Of a stretch of 64,000 bases of DNA, positions 40,925 to 53,169 are shown piece after piece. The notes beneath the pieces are model-generated. The model did not search any database. It was not told the origin of the DNA and saw only the letters and a list, made by a program, of their open reading frames with translations. Each line of letters begins with the position of its first letter. Position 1 is the stretch's first letter. The DNA is taken from positions 32,032,763 to 32,096,762 of the forward strand of contig OX246749.1 of assembly GCA_945910005.1 (NCBI GenBank), read 5' to 3'. This stretch comes from Isoperla grammatica. Taxonomy: Eukaryota; Arthropoda; Insecta; Plecoptera; Perlodidae. Both the position numbers and the translations under genes were made by a program.

Positions 40925-41900
40925 GTTCCCACGTGACGTCACAGCGGCCATGATTGCGACACAATTGAGAAGGACCAATCCTAGATCATTTGCAAACCAA
41001 ATACTATTCAAATTTAATAAATGAGCCTAATTTAGATTTTAAAAGTAAATGTAAGTAGTACAAAAATAAAAAATTACCACACATACCAATTTTATTTAAA
41101 CAAACAAAAAAAACGCTGGATTTTAAAGAACTGTGAATTTCTGTGTTCTACCGCAACAGCCTTCAATTGTTTCTCCATGGCAACACGTCAAAGTTTGAAC
41201 ACAAATGTGGCAACCACGCGCAAAGATGTGACGTACGTGTAGGGTTGCCAACTATTGAATATGAAAATACGGGAATTTTTAAATTTAGGTGAAATGTAGA
41301 GGGAAAGAGGGAAGGAAATGTACCAGTTGCCGAAGGCCAAATCGCCGCAGGCGCAAAAAAGGGTTTTCCTATAATAGACGTTAGGTCCCAGAAAATGAGT
41401 TTAGGGATATTATATTAACTTTGCAGGTGTAATTTTCTCATTCAATTAATGTTTAATTTGGGAGGGTAAACTGAATTAGTATGTATCGATTAAGCTGGTT
41501 ACCTTCTACATTTTCTCAAGCTATTTTGCATCATGTAGAAGCTTTATATCCCGTTTTAAACAATTGTATAATTTTTGACACGAAAGAGAATAAATAGCAA
41601 CAACTTGTTACTCAGCTGGTTGATCTGTTTCTATTGTCTAACCATTGTTTGTACCATAAATAATTGAATAATCGTCTCAACATTAGACTAAGTTCAAAAT
41701 GCTCAAATGCTGAAAACTGTGTACTGTTAGTAAGTGGAAGTTTACGAAATGTGTGTTTTAAAACAAATTGTGAAAATACGGGAAAACTGATTCCCGTGTA
41801 GAGTTGATACGGGAAGCGGGAAATCACAGTGGAAAACGGGATTTCCCGGGAAATACGGGAGAGTTGGCAACCCTACGTACGTGCAACCTATGAATATTTA
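40925..41900. repeat. Dispersed repeat E, copy with hAT-like insertion
   Basis: The reverse-complement partner of 37920-38225, sharing GTGACGTCACAGCGGCCATG, TTGTTTCTCCATGGCAAC and CGCAAAGATGTGACGTACGT. It is split near its right end by the element at 41240-41875. Confidence 0.8.
41240..41875. mobile_element. hAT-like MITE inside repeat E
   Basis: Ends TAGGGTTGCCAACT and AGTTGGCAACCCTA are flanked by an exact 8-bp duplication CGTACGTG (41232-41239 and 41876-41883). The repeat E copy at 37921 carries the single-copy site CACGTACG. Inside are GATACGGGAAGCGGG-type inverted phrases but no transposase frame. Confidence 0.95.
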
Positions 41901-41912
41901 TTCGACTACCAG

Positions 41913-44900
41913 GGGGGCTATTCTTGAAACGATGCGAGTGGACTCGCATGCGGGATTATGGTCACGTGACCGCCATTACGCATACGTTTTGACAATTTGC
42001 TATTCTTGAATTTGAAACCGTACCCGCACATGCGGAATGGGGATACGTTTCTACTCCCCGGCCTAGAGGTGGCGAGATGGGAAACCGTATGCGTTTTGGA
42101 GTGGTTGTTGTTGTAAAATTGTGTTGTTGACATCAAAATCAGAGGTTATGAAGACATCGAAAGCAGACTCCAAGGTAGGTAAATGATTATATTACTCTCT
42201 TATAGTAGGCCTCTAGGCCTAGCCTAGACCTACGCTATTATGTGTATTTTATAATTTCATTACATTCCGTTCGTAGGCCTAGGATTTGTGTTTAAAATAT
42301 ACCTAGGCATGCCTAGCGAGTAGGCCTAGCCCCGAACGAGTATGGAAATTGAGGTTAGGCCTAGGGCTAGATCTTTGCCTGCAGATAAGCTAGGCTAGGC
42401 CTACTACCCTATATTATGTAGGCCTAGGCCCCTATGTCTAGTGAATAAAGAAACCATTTATTTATCTGTGAAAAGAACTAGGCCTAGAGCTAGGCCTAGC
42501 GCCCATGGCATGCTAGCTAGGCCTAGGCCCTAGTTTAACAATTCATTCTGCAGGCCTACCTTTGTCTACATTTACCACAGGAGCCAAGCCCGGACTATAG
42601 GCCTAACCCGTAAATACTCATTTTGGACTAGGATTGTTTGAAGGATTGAAGGACATCGGCACAGACCGAGTCCGAATCGGTAAAATCACTGAGCCAGCAC
42701 ACATAGTTCGAACTGACTCGTACAACCTAGTACGCTAGTACGGAATGAAAGCGTCAGATACTGAACTGATCCTGTACACTGAGTAGGCCTCAGTGGCGTA
42801 TTCACGGGGGGGGAGGGGGGGGACAAAACCCCCCCCTTTTGCAAAGGAAACATGGAAAATGACCGTTTACATTTCAATAGACAGTATTTCAATAGACAGT
42901 TAGATGTTTTAGTTTATAATTATTGTATATTGTTGTAATTATTAAAAGCAAAAGTAATACGAAAAATATGCAAATAATTGATTGAGGTTCCTTTTATTAG
43001 CGGTGCTAAGGAAAAAATGTGTTGCCAGAAACTGAGTAATCATGTTTCAGTTGGCCGCTGTAAAACGCACAGATTTGCACTAAAATGACCTTGACGAGAA
43101 TTTTTTCGGGCAAGCCCCCCCCCCCCCCCACCCCCCCCGGAACCCCAATTATGTTTCCGCTCCACTCTCTATAATATGTTGAAAACCCCCCCCTTTCCCA
43201 ATTCCTGGATACGCCACTGGTAGGCCTACGTTCTGGCTAGTCCGGGTTCGGCTCACTTGGTTAGCCTAAACGTAGTTAGGCCTACTGTGTAGGCCTTACC
43301 CTAGTCCACTTATGAACATTACTTTCAACAGTATTATAAAAATGTAGGCCTAACGGTGCATGTTCAACATGTTGAGGAACCAGCTGGCATAAAAACTGAT
43401 GTAGGAAAATTTGGTTTCCATGTCGAGGCTTCCTGGCTTATGGCTGAGGCTATTAGTCCTAAAAAATATAAATTTCATTATATTCTTTTGGTCCTTAATA
43501 TTTTCCCTAAGTTGTGTGCTTCAAGTACTGGGTAAGTAAATTGTATCCCCACGAACTTTTTGTTTCAAGTTGCTGACACAAGAAAAGACCACTAGAAGAC
43601 ATCTACTGGGAAGAGAGCCAGATATCGGTCGATGAAGTTCAAATTAGCTACTTCACTAACGTTGAATTCTACCTACAACAACCCCTGCTGCAATCTTCCA
43701 GCATTGGCCAAGAGAGGATTTACATTTCCAATGAAATACAGAAATTGGTATTCTGGTTAAAATGTGACAAATTTTTAAATAATTGTGAATGCATTCATAA
43801 GAAGGTAGCCCTGACAAGAGAACAATTACTTTCAATTATAAAGTACATTTTGAAGTAGTTTTAGTTTTGATGATTGAATGCATTCTGGACAGTGACTTGT
43901 TTTACTACACTAGTAGGCCTACAGTAGAAAGAACATGTATCGCCAAATAAATAAATTAAATGCAAATAATATTACATATTTTGTAGTTCTGTCATCTGTG
44001 TTTTCCAAAATTAAAATTTCCCCTTGTAAAATGGTAGATGAATTAGTTTTAAAATTTAAACCTAATTCAAAACATAGTTTTAATTATTTATGTAGTGAAT
44101 TTATTCCCTAAAAAAACAAACATTACTTAAGGCCCATCAATATTACAAATAAACGTCAAAGTTAACAGTGACAAATCAAAGCTAACAGCTATGCAAATGG
44201 GACTGACTAAAGTAGGATCACTTTACTTTTACTCTTACCATTGATTTTTAATGATGGGCCTGAAAATGAAGTGCCTACAATATTGCTGAAATACTAATTT
44301 GGCCACAAATAGTGTGTGTGTAGTAGTAGTAGTTTAAATTTTTTTTTATTTTAGGGGGTATTTTTTTCTTTGTGTGGGTTTGCAATTTGTGTAATGATAT
44401 GCAAGGAATAACATTACACTAAGGAGGAAATTACACACATTCACAAGTTAGTTTGACATTAGTTAATGTGAATTTATGAAAAGTACGATGCATACTGCCT
44501 GCATCGACTTCAGTATTTATGAGATCTTGAAGAAGCATGACATCTTCTCAGTCCTCCATGTTATTGTATTTGCTGGCTACCTTCTTTCAAAACAAAATGT
44601 ATTGGGTAGCCTACTGTATCTTGTAAAAGTTATGAACATAATATGAAGACATAAATAAGTTAACCCAAAATTTTACAATTTAAATCAATTTTTTTATTGT
44701 TGTTTAAATACCTAGTGATGATTACCACTATAAACAGAAATTTGCAATTAATTCTTTAAAGTCTCATTCAGTTTCACTTTTAATTTAAATTCAATTTTAC
44801 ATCAATTTGATGCAAGTGGTGAGTGGTGACCCAGAGGCTGGACCGTGACCACCACAGCCAAAAAAACAGACCAGTTTTTAAGTAGTAAGGCCTGTAGACT

Positions 44901-46936
44901 GGTGTGGACCGATTAAATTGCAGAAAACGTTTGCCGCAATGACTGCAACTGAAGAAAAAAAAAACAGATTGTGTTAGAATAAAATGTCCTTGCAAGGGTA
45001 CTGTAATAAAATTTATAACAATCCACACATTACTTCCCATAGAATTGTAGATCTCATACTTTATTGGGGAAATAATAAGAATCCCAACAGCTTACCTTGA
45101 AAGGTGGAGGTGTTTAATAGGAACTGCGAGTAGACTGCAATCGTCGAGTAAGCAAGGCCATATTATCACAAAACAATGTTTACGTTATTCATTGTCCTGT
45201 AGCCTACACATTTGTATTTTTTGTGTGTATATACAGTAGTTCCAGTTTCAGACATACACCTTCACCTCTCAAGGTAAGCTGCCTGGGACATTACCCCCAA
45301 TGAACTACCCATCTATTTGGCTTACTTTCACTAACCCAACACCAAACCTAATAGTTTGTTTTTTAAACTAAATTTGATTAAAATTATTGACATAAAAGTT
45401 AATGGAAGATGTATATTATATAGTACTGAAACCTCTTTTTAAGAAAATAAATAATATATTTTCCTAATTTACTTGATGTTCTAGTATAAACTCTACTAGT
45501 AACTTTCTACAGAATCTAGATGTAGGCCTATGTCTAGCTCAAGAGGTTTGTTCATTGTCTTGTTCTAGTACTGTTTTACAACCAGTTTGATTGCCATAAA
45601 CAGGAATTTGTTGTAGGCCTATCGAGTAGCAAACTCATGAGTTCTAGCTGAGACAATGAACAACAACCAGTCAGTGACAGCTGTTTATGGGCTTAGACTA
45701 ACCCTGACAAATCTAAAGTGTGCCCTAAGTAGGGCCCAAACAACAACAATATTATGAACTTTTAGGTTTATATAAAATTACCTTAGGTAGGGTTCGTAAA
45801 CCCTTAGGAATTTCTCAGGACAGTCCGGATACCATGTCCATGCAATCTTTTATGTTGGACCTCATCACTGCTCTGCAAAAATAAAATTATATTATGCATA
45901 GGCCTAGCATTAAGACTAAGCCACAGGCTTCTTTCATTGGCTAGGAGGGAGAATACTGCGCTCTGATTGGCTGTGATTAAGGTTTGTCTTGGTCTTAATC
46001 ATTAAACCATAGTACTAGTAAAGATTGTGAATGCACCTTTAGGTGACTAGGAGGACTAGGCATTTGGCTACCCGGACCTGCGTCTAGGCTAACGTCTAGG
46101 CAACTGAAGCAGGAATGCGACTACAAATGCAGTAACAAACCTTGCAAATTCTACGTTCAGCCAACAACAGCATGAAATTACATATTTTACAAGTAATGTC
46201 TATCTAGGCAGGCCGGGTATTCTTCAAAAGATTGACACAGCAACCATAATATCAATCATTGCTTAGGTGTGTGTAGGCCTAGGCCCTTGGCTAGACTGCA
46301 TGCAACAGTATGTTCCACAACACCTAAGTGACTATAGGCTATGAGCGTCTTGGGCCCACTAGACCTGCAGTTATATTAAATTCTTAGCTTCAATCATTGC
46401 TAGGCCTAGCCCTATGCCTATGGTCTACACAAACATGTCGAGCTTAACCTCAAAATGACACGATCCGTAACCCTATTATAGGCCTAGACAGATATTTGTT
46501 TGCCACACAGGCATAGGCATGTAGTAGGCAATGTATCTACAAGGCAGGAAATGAAATTTAAGGTTAATAACTTACCTTGATAACAGATTGAAGATGAACA
46601 GTTGCATAGACGTCAAACATGTCACGAAAATGCAATCACAATCACATGTGCTCGTAGCACGTGCGTCTTTGTTTATCTTCGTTTTTATTGGCTGGCGAGA
46701 AAATCGGTAATAAAACAGTGACGTCAAGTGATGACGTATTAGTCAAAGAAAGAACGACTGCAAACTTTTCGTGAAGACCGACTCGTATGAGCAACTGCAA
46801 CAATGATTCAAAACGTATGCGAGCTCTCTGGTTTCAAGAATACCAAATGCCGCATACGAGCTACTCGTATGCGGGTTGGAACCCATACGAGTTACTCGCA
46901 TGCGAGTCAAAACGTATCGGTTCAAGAATAGCCCCC
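41913..46936 (+). mobile_element. Harbinger-like element, left member of an inverted pair
   Basis: Ends GGGGGCTATTCTTGAAAC and GGTTCAAGAATAGCCCCC are flanked by CAG (41910-41912 and 46937-46939). G-rich ends plus a 3-bp CWG duplication are the pattern I recall for PIF/Harbinger. Subterminal regions are full of CGCATGCG and CGCATACGAG palindromes. No intact transposase is seen; short coding-like scraps (EDIYWEESQ, SVDEVQISYFTNVEF) recur in the partner. It is 5024 bp including a 429-bp hAT-like MITE. Confidence 0.8.
42791..43219. mobile_element. hAT-like MITE, family 1, inside the left Harbinger-like element
   Basis: Ends CAGTGGCGTATTCACGG and GGATACGCCACTG with an exact 8-bp duplication GTAGGCCT (42783-42790 and 43220-43227). 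It is the reversed counterpart of 2808-3173. The partner element has an empty site near 51380 (GCAGGCCTACTCAGTG), so it arrived after the pair was formed. Confidence 0.93.
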
Positions 46937-46939
46937 CAG

Positions 46940-47760
46940 GATTGTGTTAGCCCTAGTATTGAGATCGCGGGATAAGGTTCTTCTAGATAAAGCTATCCTC
47001 GGGATAAGCAACGTTTCAAAGCTTCTGATTGGTGCAAAAAGAAGGTATCTCAAGGATAAATAGTTATACCGGACTCGAAATGTCGGTAGTAACAAAAATG
47101 GTTAAGAATTTGTCGATTTTGTGTTCATAGCTTTAAAAGGACAAGTCAAATAAAAAAGATTCAACATTTATTGCATTTTGATAAAATGAAGCCATTTGCA
47201 ATAATATATCAAACTGTTTAATTTGATCCGCAAGTAGGCCTAATGCAACAAATTGAAAATCATTTGTTTGAGAATGTCTGTATTGGTCTTGACAATAGTT
47301 TGTTCCGCATGATTCCGAAATCTTCAAAATTGGATGTTATTTTAAAAGTAGGTTTTCCGAGATATTTACGTCGAAAACCGTTTTTGACGAGACCAAATTA
47401 GCTTTAAATTCGCGTTACCAATATTGAATTCAATCAGTCGAACTCTATAAACGGGAAATTTTGATTAAAACAAATTTTTAAAAAAATTTAAAAAATTAAA
47501 TACAAATTTTAATTTTTTTTTTTTTTCAATTTAAATTTAAGTTAAACACACAACCATTTTCGTACCCAACTCTCATATTTTGTGGTAAGCATATTGATTG
47601 CCCATTTTGCGCACCCAATATGGCCGATGTGACGTCACGTATACAACAACAAGAACCACGCACATTTCTTTCTTTCCAACCGTTTTGTAATTATTTATTG
47701 ATCATTCCAAACGGGAAGTGAACCATCAAACCCGATACGGAACAGACGCAACAAAACCGT
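46940..47760. other. Spacer between the inverted elements
   Basis: 820 bp of mostly AT-rich sequence with a TGACGTCA palindrome at 47631 next to an ATGGCCGATG phrase similar to repeat E. No gene is visible. Confidence 0.5.
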
Positions 47761-47763
47761 CTG

Positions 47764-50700
47764 GGGGGCTATTCTTGAACCGATACGTTTTGACTCGCAT
47801 GCGAGTAACTCGTATGGGTCCCAACCCGCATACGAGTAGCTCGTATGCGGGATTTGGTATTCTTGAAACCAGAGAGCTCGCATACGTTTCGAATCATTGT
47901 TGCAGTTGCTCATACGAGTCGGTCTTCACGAAAAGTTTGCAGTCGTTCTTTCTTTGACTAACACGTCATCACTTGACGTCACTGTTTTATTATCGATTTT
48001 CTCGGCAGCCAATAAAAACGAAGATAAACAAAGACGCACGTGCTACGAGCACATGTGATTGTGATTGCATTTTCGTGACATGTTTGACGTCTATGCAACT
48101 GTTCATCTTTAATCTGTTATCAAGGTAAGTTATTAACCTTAAATTTCATTTCGTGCCTTGTAGATATAATTCCTATTACAGGCCTATCTCTACCTAGTAT
48201 GTGTGACAAACAAATATCTGTCTAGGCCTATAAAATAGGGTTACGGATCGTGTCATTTTGAGGTTAAGCTCGACATGTTTGTGTAGACCATAGGCATAGG
48301 GCTAGGCCTAGCAATGTTTGAAGCTTAGAATTTAATATAACTGCAGGTCTAGTCTAGTCACTGTGCCGTAGGCCCAAGACGCTCATAGCCTATAGTCACT
48401 TAGGTGTTTGTGAACACTGAACATACTGTTGCATGCTGTCTAGCCAAGGGCCTAGGCCTACACACACTTAAGCAATGATTAATATTATGGTTGCTGTGTC
48501 AATCTTTTGAAGAATACCCGGCCTGCCTAGATAGACATAAAGCTTGTAAAATATGTAATTTCATGCTGTTGTTTGCTGAATGTAGAATTTGCAAGGTTTG
48601 TTACTGCATTTGTAGTCGCATTTCTGCTTCAGTTGCCTAGACGTTAGCTTAGACGCAGGTCCGGGTAGCCAAATGCCTAGTCCTCCTATTCACCTAATGT
48701 AATACAAAATAGCCTAGTAGGCCTATGCATAATACAATTTTATTTTTGCAGAGCAGTGATGAGGTCCAGCATAAAAAATTGCATGGACATGGTATCCGGA
48801 CTGTCCTGAGAAATTCCTAAGGGTTTACGAACACTACCTGAGGTAATTTTATGTAAACCTAAAAGTTCATAGTGTTGTTGTTTGGGCCCTACTTAGGGCA
48901 TACTTTAGATTTGTCAGGGTTAGTCTAAGCCCATAAACAGCTGTCACTGACTGGTTGTTGTTCATTGTCTCAGCTAGAACTTATGAGTTTGCTACTCGAT
49001 ACAACAAATTCCTGTTTATGGCAATCAAACTGGTTGTAAAACAGTCCCAGAACAAGACAATGAACAAACCTCTTGAGCTAGACATACATCTAGATTCTGT
49101 AGAAAGTTACTAGTAGAGTTTATACTAGAACATCAAGTAAATTAGGCAAATATGTTATTTATTTTCTTAAAAAGAGGTTTCAGTAATATATAATATACAT
49201 CTTCCATTAACTTTAATGTCAATAATTTTAATCAAATTTAGTTTAAAAAACAAACTATTAGGTTTGGTGTTGTGTTAGTAAGCCAAATGGATGGGTAGTT
49301 CAGTGGGGGTAATGTCCCAGGCAGCTTACCTTGAGAGGTGAAGGTGTATGTCTGAAACTGGAACTATATACACACAACAAATACAAATGTGTAGGCTACA
49401 GGACAATGCATAACGTAAAAATTGTTTTGTGATAATATGGCCTTGCTTACTCGACGATTGCAGTCGAATCTACTCGCAGTTCCTATTGAACACCTCCACC
49501 TTTCAAGGTAAGCTGTTGGGATTCTTATTATTTCCCCAATAAAGTATGAGATCTACAATTCTATGGGAAGTAATGTGTGGATTGTTGTAAATTTTATTAC
49601 AGTAACCTTGCAAGGACATTTTATTCTAACACAATCTGTCTTTTTTCAGTTGCAGTCATTGCGGCAAACGTTTTCTGCAATTTAATCGGTCCACACCAGT
49701 CTACAGGCCTTACTACTTAAAAACTGGTCTGTTTTTTGGCTGTGGTGGTCACGGTCCTGCCTCTGGGTCACCACTCACCACTTGCATCAAATTGATGTAA
49801 AATTGAATTAAAATTGAAAGTGAAACTGAATAAGACTTTAAAAAATTAATTTCAAATTTCTGTTTATAGTGGTAATTATCAGTAGGTATTTAAAAACCAA
49901 TAAAAAAATTGATTTAAATTGTAAAATTTTGGGTTAACTTATTTATGTCTACATATTATGTTCATAACGTTTACTTTTACAAGATACAGTAGGCTACCCA
50001 ATACATTTTGTTTTGAAAGTAGGTAGCCAGCAAATACAATAACATGGAGGACTGAGAAGATGTCATGCTTCTTCGAGATCTCATAAATACTGAAGTCGAT
50101 GCAGGCAGTATGCATCGTACTTTTCATAAATTCACATTAACTTATGTCAAACTAACTTGTGAGTGTGTGTGTAATTTCCTCCTAAGTCTAATGATATCCC
50201 TTGCATAACATTACAAAAATTGCAAACCCACACAAAGAAAAAATTACCCCCTAAAATAAAAAAAAATAAATAAGTACTACTACTACACACACACTATTTG
50301 TGGCCAAATTAGTATTTCAGCAATATTGTAGGCACTTCATTTTCAGGCCCATCATTAAAAACTAATGGTAAGAGTAAAAGTAAAGTAATCCTACTTTAGT
50401 CAGTCCCATTTGCATAGCAGTTAGCTTTGATTTGTTACTGTTAACTTTGATATTTATTTTTAATATTGATGGGCCTTCAGTAATTTTTTTTTTTTTTTAG
50501 GGTATAAATACACTACATAAATAATTAAAACTATGTTTTGAATTAGGTTTAGATTTTAAAACTAATTCATCTACCATTTTACAAGGGGAAATTCAAAATT
50601 TGGAAAATACACAACTACACAATATGTAATATTATATGCATTTAATATATTTATTTGGCGATACATTTTCTTACTACTGTGTAGTAAAACAAGTCACTAT

Positions 50701-52327
50701 CCAGAATGCATTCAATCATCAAAACTAAAACTACCTCAAAATGTGCTTTATAATAATTGATAGTAATTTTTCTCTTGTCAGGGCTACCTCCTTATGAATG
50801 CATTCACATTTTTTTTTTTTAATTTGTCACATTTCAAGTTCAACCAGAATACCAATTTCTTCATTTTATTGGAAATGTAAATCCTCTCTTGGCCAATGCT
50901 GGAAGATTGCAACAGGGGTTGATGTAGTTAGAATTTCAACGTTAGTGAAATAGCCAATTCTAACTTCATCGACCGACATCTGGCTCTCTTGCCCGTAGAT
51001 GTCTTCTAGTGGTCTTCTCTTGTGTCTGCAACTTGAAACAAAACGTTCGTGTGGATATAATTTAATTACCCAGTACTGGAAGCACACAATTTAGGGGAAA
51101 TATTAAGGACCAAAACAATACAATGAAATTTATATTTTTTAGGACTAATAGCCTCAGCATAAGCCAGAGGGCCTCGACATGGAAACCAAATTTTCCTACA
51201 TCGGTTTTTATGCCAGCTAGTTCCTCAACATGTTGAACATGCACCGTTAGGCCTACATTTTTATAATACTGTTGAAAGTAATGTTCATAAGTGGACTAGG
51301 GTAAGGTAAGGCCTACACAGTAGGCCTAACTACGTTTAGGCTATAACCATGTGAGCCGAACCCGGACTAGCCAGTACGCAGGCCTACTCAGTGTACAGGA
51401 TCAGTTCAGTATCTGACGCTTTCATTCCGCGTACTAGGCGTACTAGGTTGTACGAGTCAGTTCGAACTATGTGTGCTGGCTCAGTGATTTTACCGATTCG
51501 AACTCGGTCTGTGCCGATGTCCTTCAATCCTTCAAACAATCCTAGTCCAAAATGAGTATTTACGGGTTAGGCCTAGAGTCCGAGCTTGGCTCCTGTGGTA
51601 AATGTAGACAATATCAGCCTAGGTTAATCCATATAGGGCCTAGACCAAGGTTTGAACTGTTTTAAGGTAGGCCTGCAGAATGAATTGTTAAACTAGCCTA
51701 GGCCTAGCTAGCATGCCATGGGCGCTAGGCCTAGCTCTAGACCTAGTTATTTTCATAGATAAATAAATAGTTTCTTTATTACCTAGACATAGGGGCTTAG
51801 GCCTACATAATATAGGGTACTAGGCCTAGGCCCTAGGCCAAGCCTAGCTTATCTGCAGGCAAAGATAGCCCTAGGCCTAACCTCGATTTCCATACTCGTT
51901 CGGGGCTAGGCCTAGGCCTACTCGCTATAGGCATGCCTAGGTATATTTTAAACACAAATCCTAGGCCCACGAACGGAATGTAATGAAATTATAAAATATT
52001 TTACACATAATAGCGTAGGTCTAGGCCAGGCCTACTATAAGAGAGTGATATAATCATTTACCTACCTTGGAGTCTGGTTTCGATGTCTTCATAACCTCTG
52101 ATTTTGATGTCAACAACACAATTTTACAACAACAACCACGCCAAAACGCATACGGTTTCCCATCTCGCCACCTCTAGGCCGGCGAGTAGAAACGTATGCC
52201 CATTCCGCATGTGCGGGTACGGTTTCAAATTCAAGAATAGCAAATTGTCAAAACGTATGCGTAATGGCGGTCACGTGACCATAATCCCGCATGCGAGTCC
52301 ACTCGCATCGTTTCAAGAATAGCCCCC
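47764..52327 (-). mobile_element. Harbinger-like element, right member of the inverted pair
   Basis: It is the reverse complement of the left member with the same ends, flanked by CTG (47761-47763 and 52328-52330). Without the hAT-like insertion the left copy would be 4587 bp, against 4564 bp here. Coding-like scraps in the matching frame include KRRPLEDIYGQESQMSVDEV and SIYEISKKHDIFSVLHVIVF, but stops break every long frame. It ends 118 bp from the stop codon of gene 3. Confidence 0.8.
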
Positions 52328-52444
52328 CTGGAGAGCACGAAACGAACAACAAAAGGTACAGAACAAACCGCAAACAATTAACGGCGGTGGGCAAACCAGA
52401 TCGCGTTTAGATTTACAAGCTCGATTTACAAGGCTGTGTGTCTG

Positions 52445-52546
52445 TCAGTAGCCGTGTTGTATGTAAGCTGCTGCACCTGGCTGCACACCTGCGTTAGTAG
52501 CCGGTGTGGCGCTATCTACAGGTCGCAAGCTGTACGCGGCGGTCGG
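52445..52546 (-). CDS. Probable terminal coding exon of an unidentified third gene
   Basis: After the acceptor CCGTCTACCCAG the frame reads PTAAYSLRPVDSATPATNAG and VQPGAAAYIQHGY, then TGA. The composition (Ala/Pro/Gln/Tyr, low complexity) suggests the tail of an RNA-binding or other disordered-tail protein, but I do not recognise it. A 16-bp minisatellite starts right at the acceptor, the same arrangement as in the two other genes, which slightly strengthens the call. Upstream exons were not found between here and 64000. Confidence 0.45.
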   Translation of the reverse strand, partial: PTAAYSLRPVDSATPATNAGVQPGAAAYIQHGY

Positions 52547-53162
52547 CTGGGTAGACGGAATGACTCCCACACGGAATGACTCCCACACGGATTGACTCCC
52601 ACACGGAGTTAGTCCCACACGGAATGACTCCCACACGGAATGACTCCCACACGGAATTACTCCCACACGGGATTACTCCCACACGGAGTTAGTCCCACAT
52701 GGAATGACTCCCACACGGAATGACTCCCACACGGAGTTAGTCCCACACGGAATGACTCTCGCACGGAATGACTTCCACACGGAATTATTCCCACATAGAA
52801 GTACTGCCACACGTAGTTAGTCCCACACGGAATTAGGCCCACACGGAATGACTCCCACACGGAATTACTCCCACACGGAATGAATCCCACACGGAATTAC
52901 TCTCACACGGAATGAATCCCACACGGAATAACTCCCACACCGAGTAACTCTCACATGGAATGACTTCCACACGGAATTACTGCCACACGGAATTACTTCC
53001 TCACGGAACAACTCCCACACGGAATTACTCCCACACGGAATGACTCTCACACGGAGTTGCTCTCACACGGGATTACTCTCACACGGAATTAGGCCCACAC
53101 GGAATGAATCTCACATGGAATTACTCCCACACGGAATTACTCCCACACGGAACAAAGCCCAC
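52547..53162. repeat. 16-bp minisatellite, about 38 copies
   Basis: Units of CACACGGAATGACTCC with small variants (ATTACTCC, GTTAGTCC) run for 600 bp directly upstream of the gene 3 acceptor. Long minus-strand frames through it only restate the unit. Confidence 0.93.
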
Positions 53163-53169
53163 GAGCAGT

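Noticed and set aside
44780..45040. Zinc-finger-like CSHCGKRFLQFNRST in a minus-strand frame
   Set aside because: Only one cysteine pair and no histidine pair at proper spacing; it lies within the degenerate Harbinger-like element.
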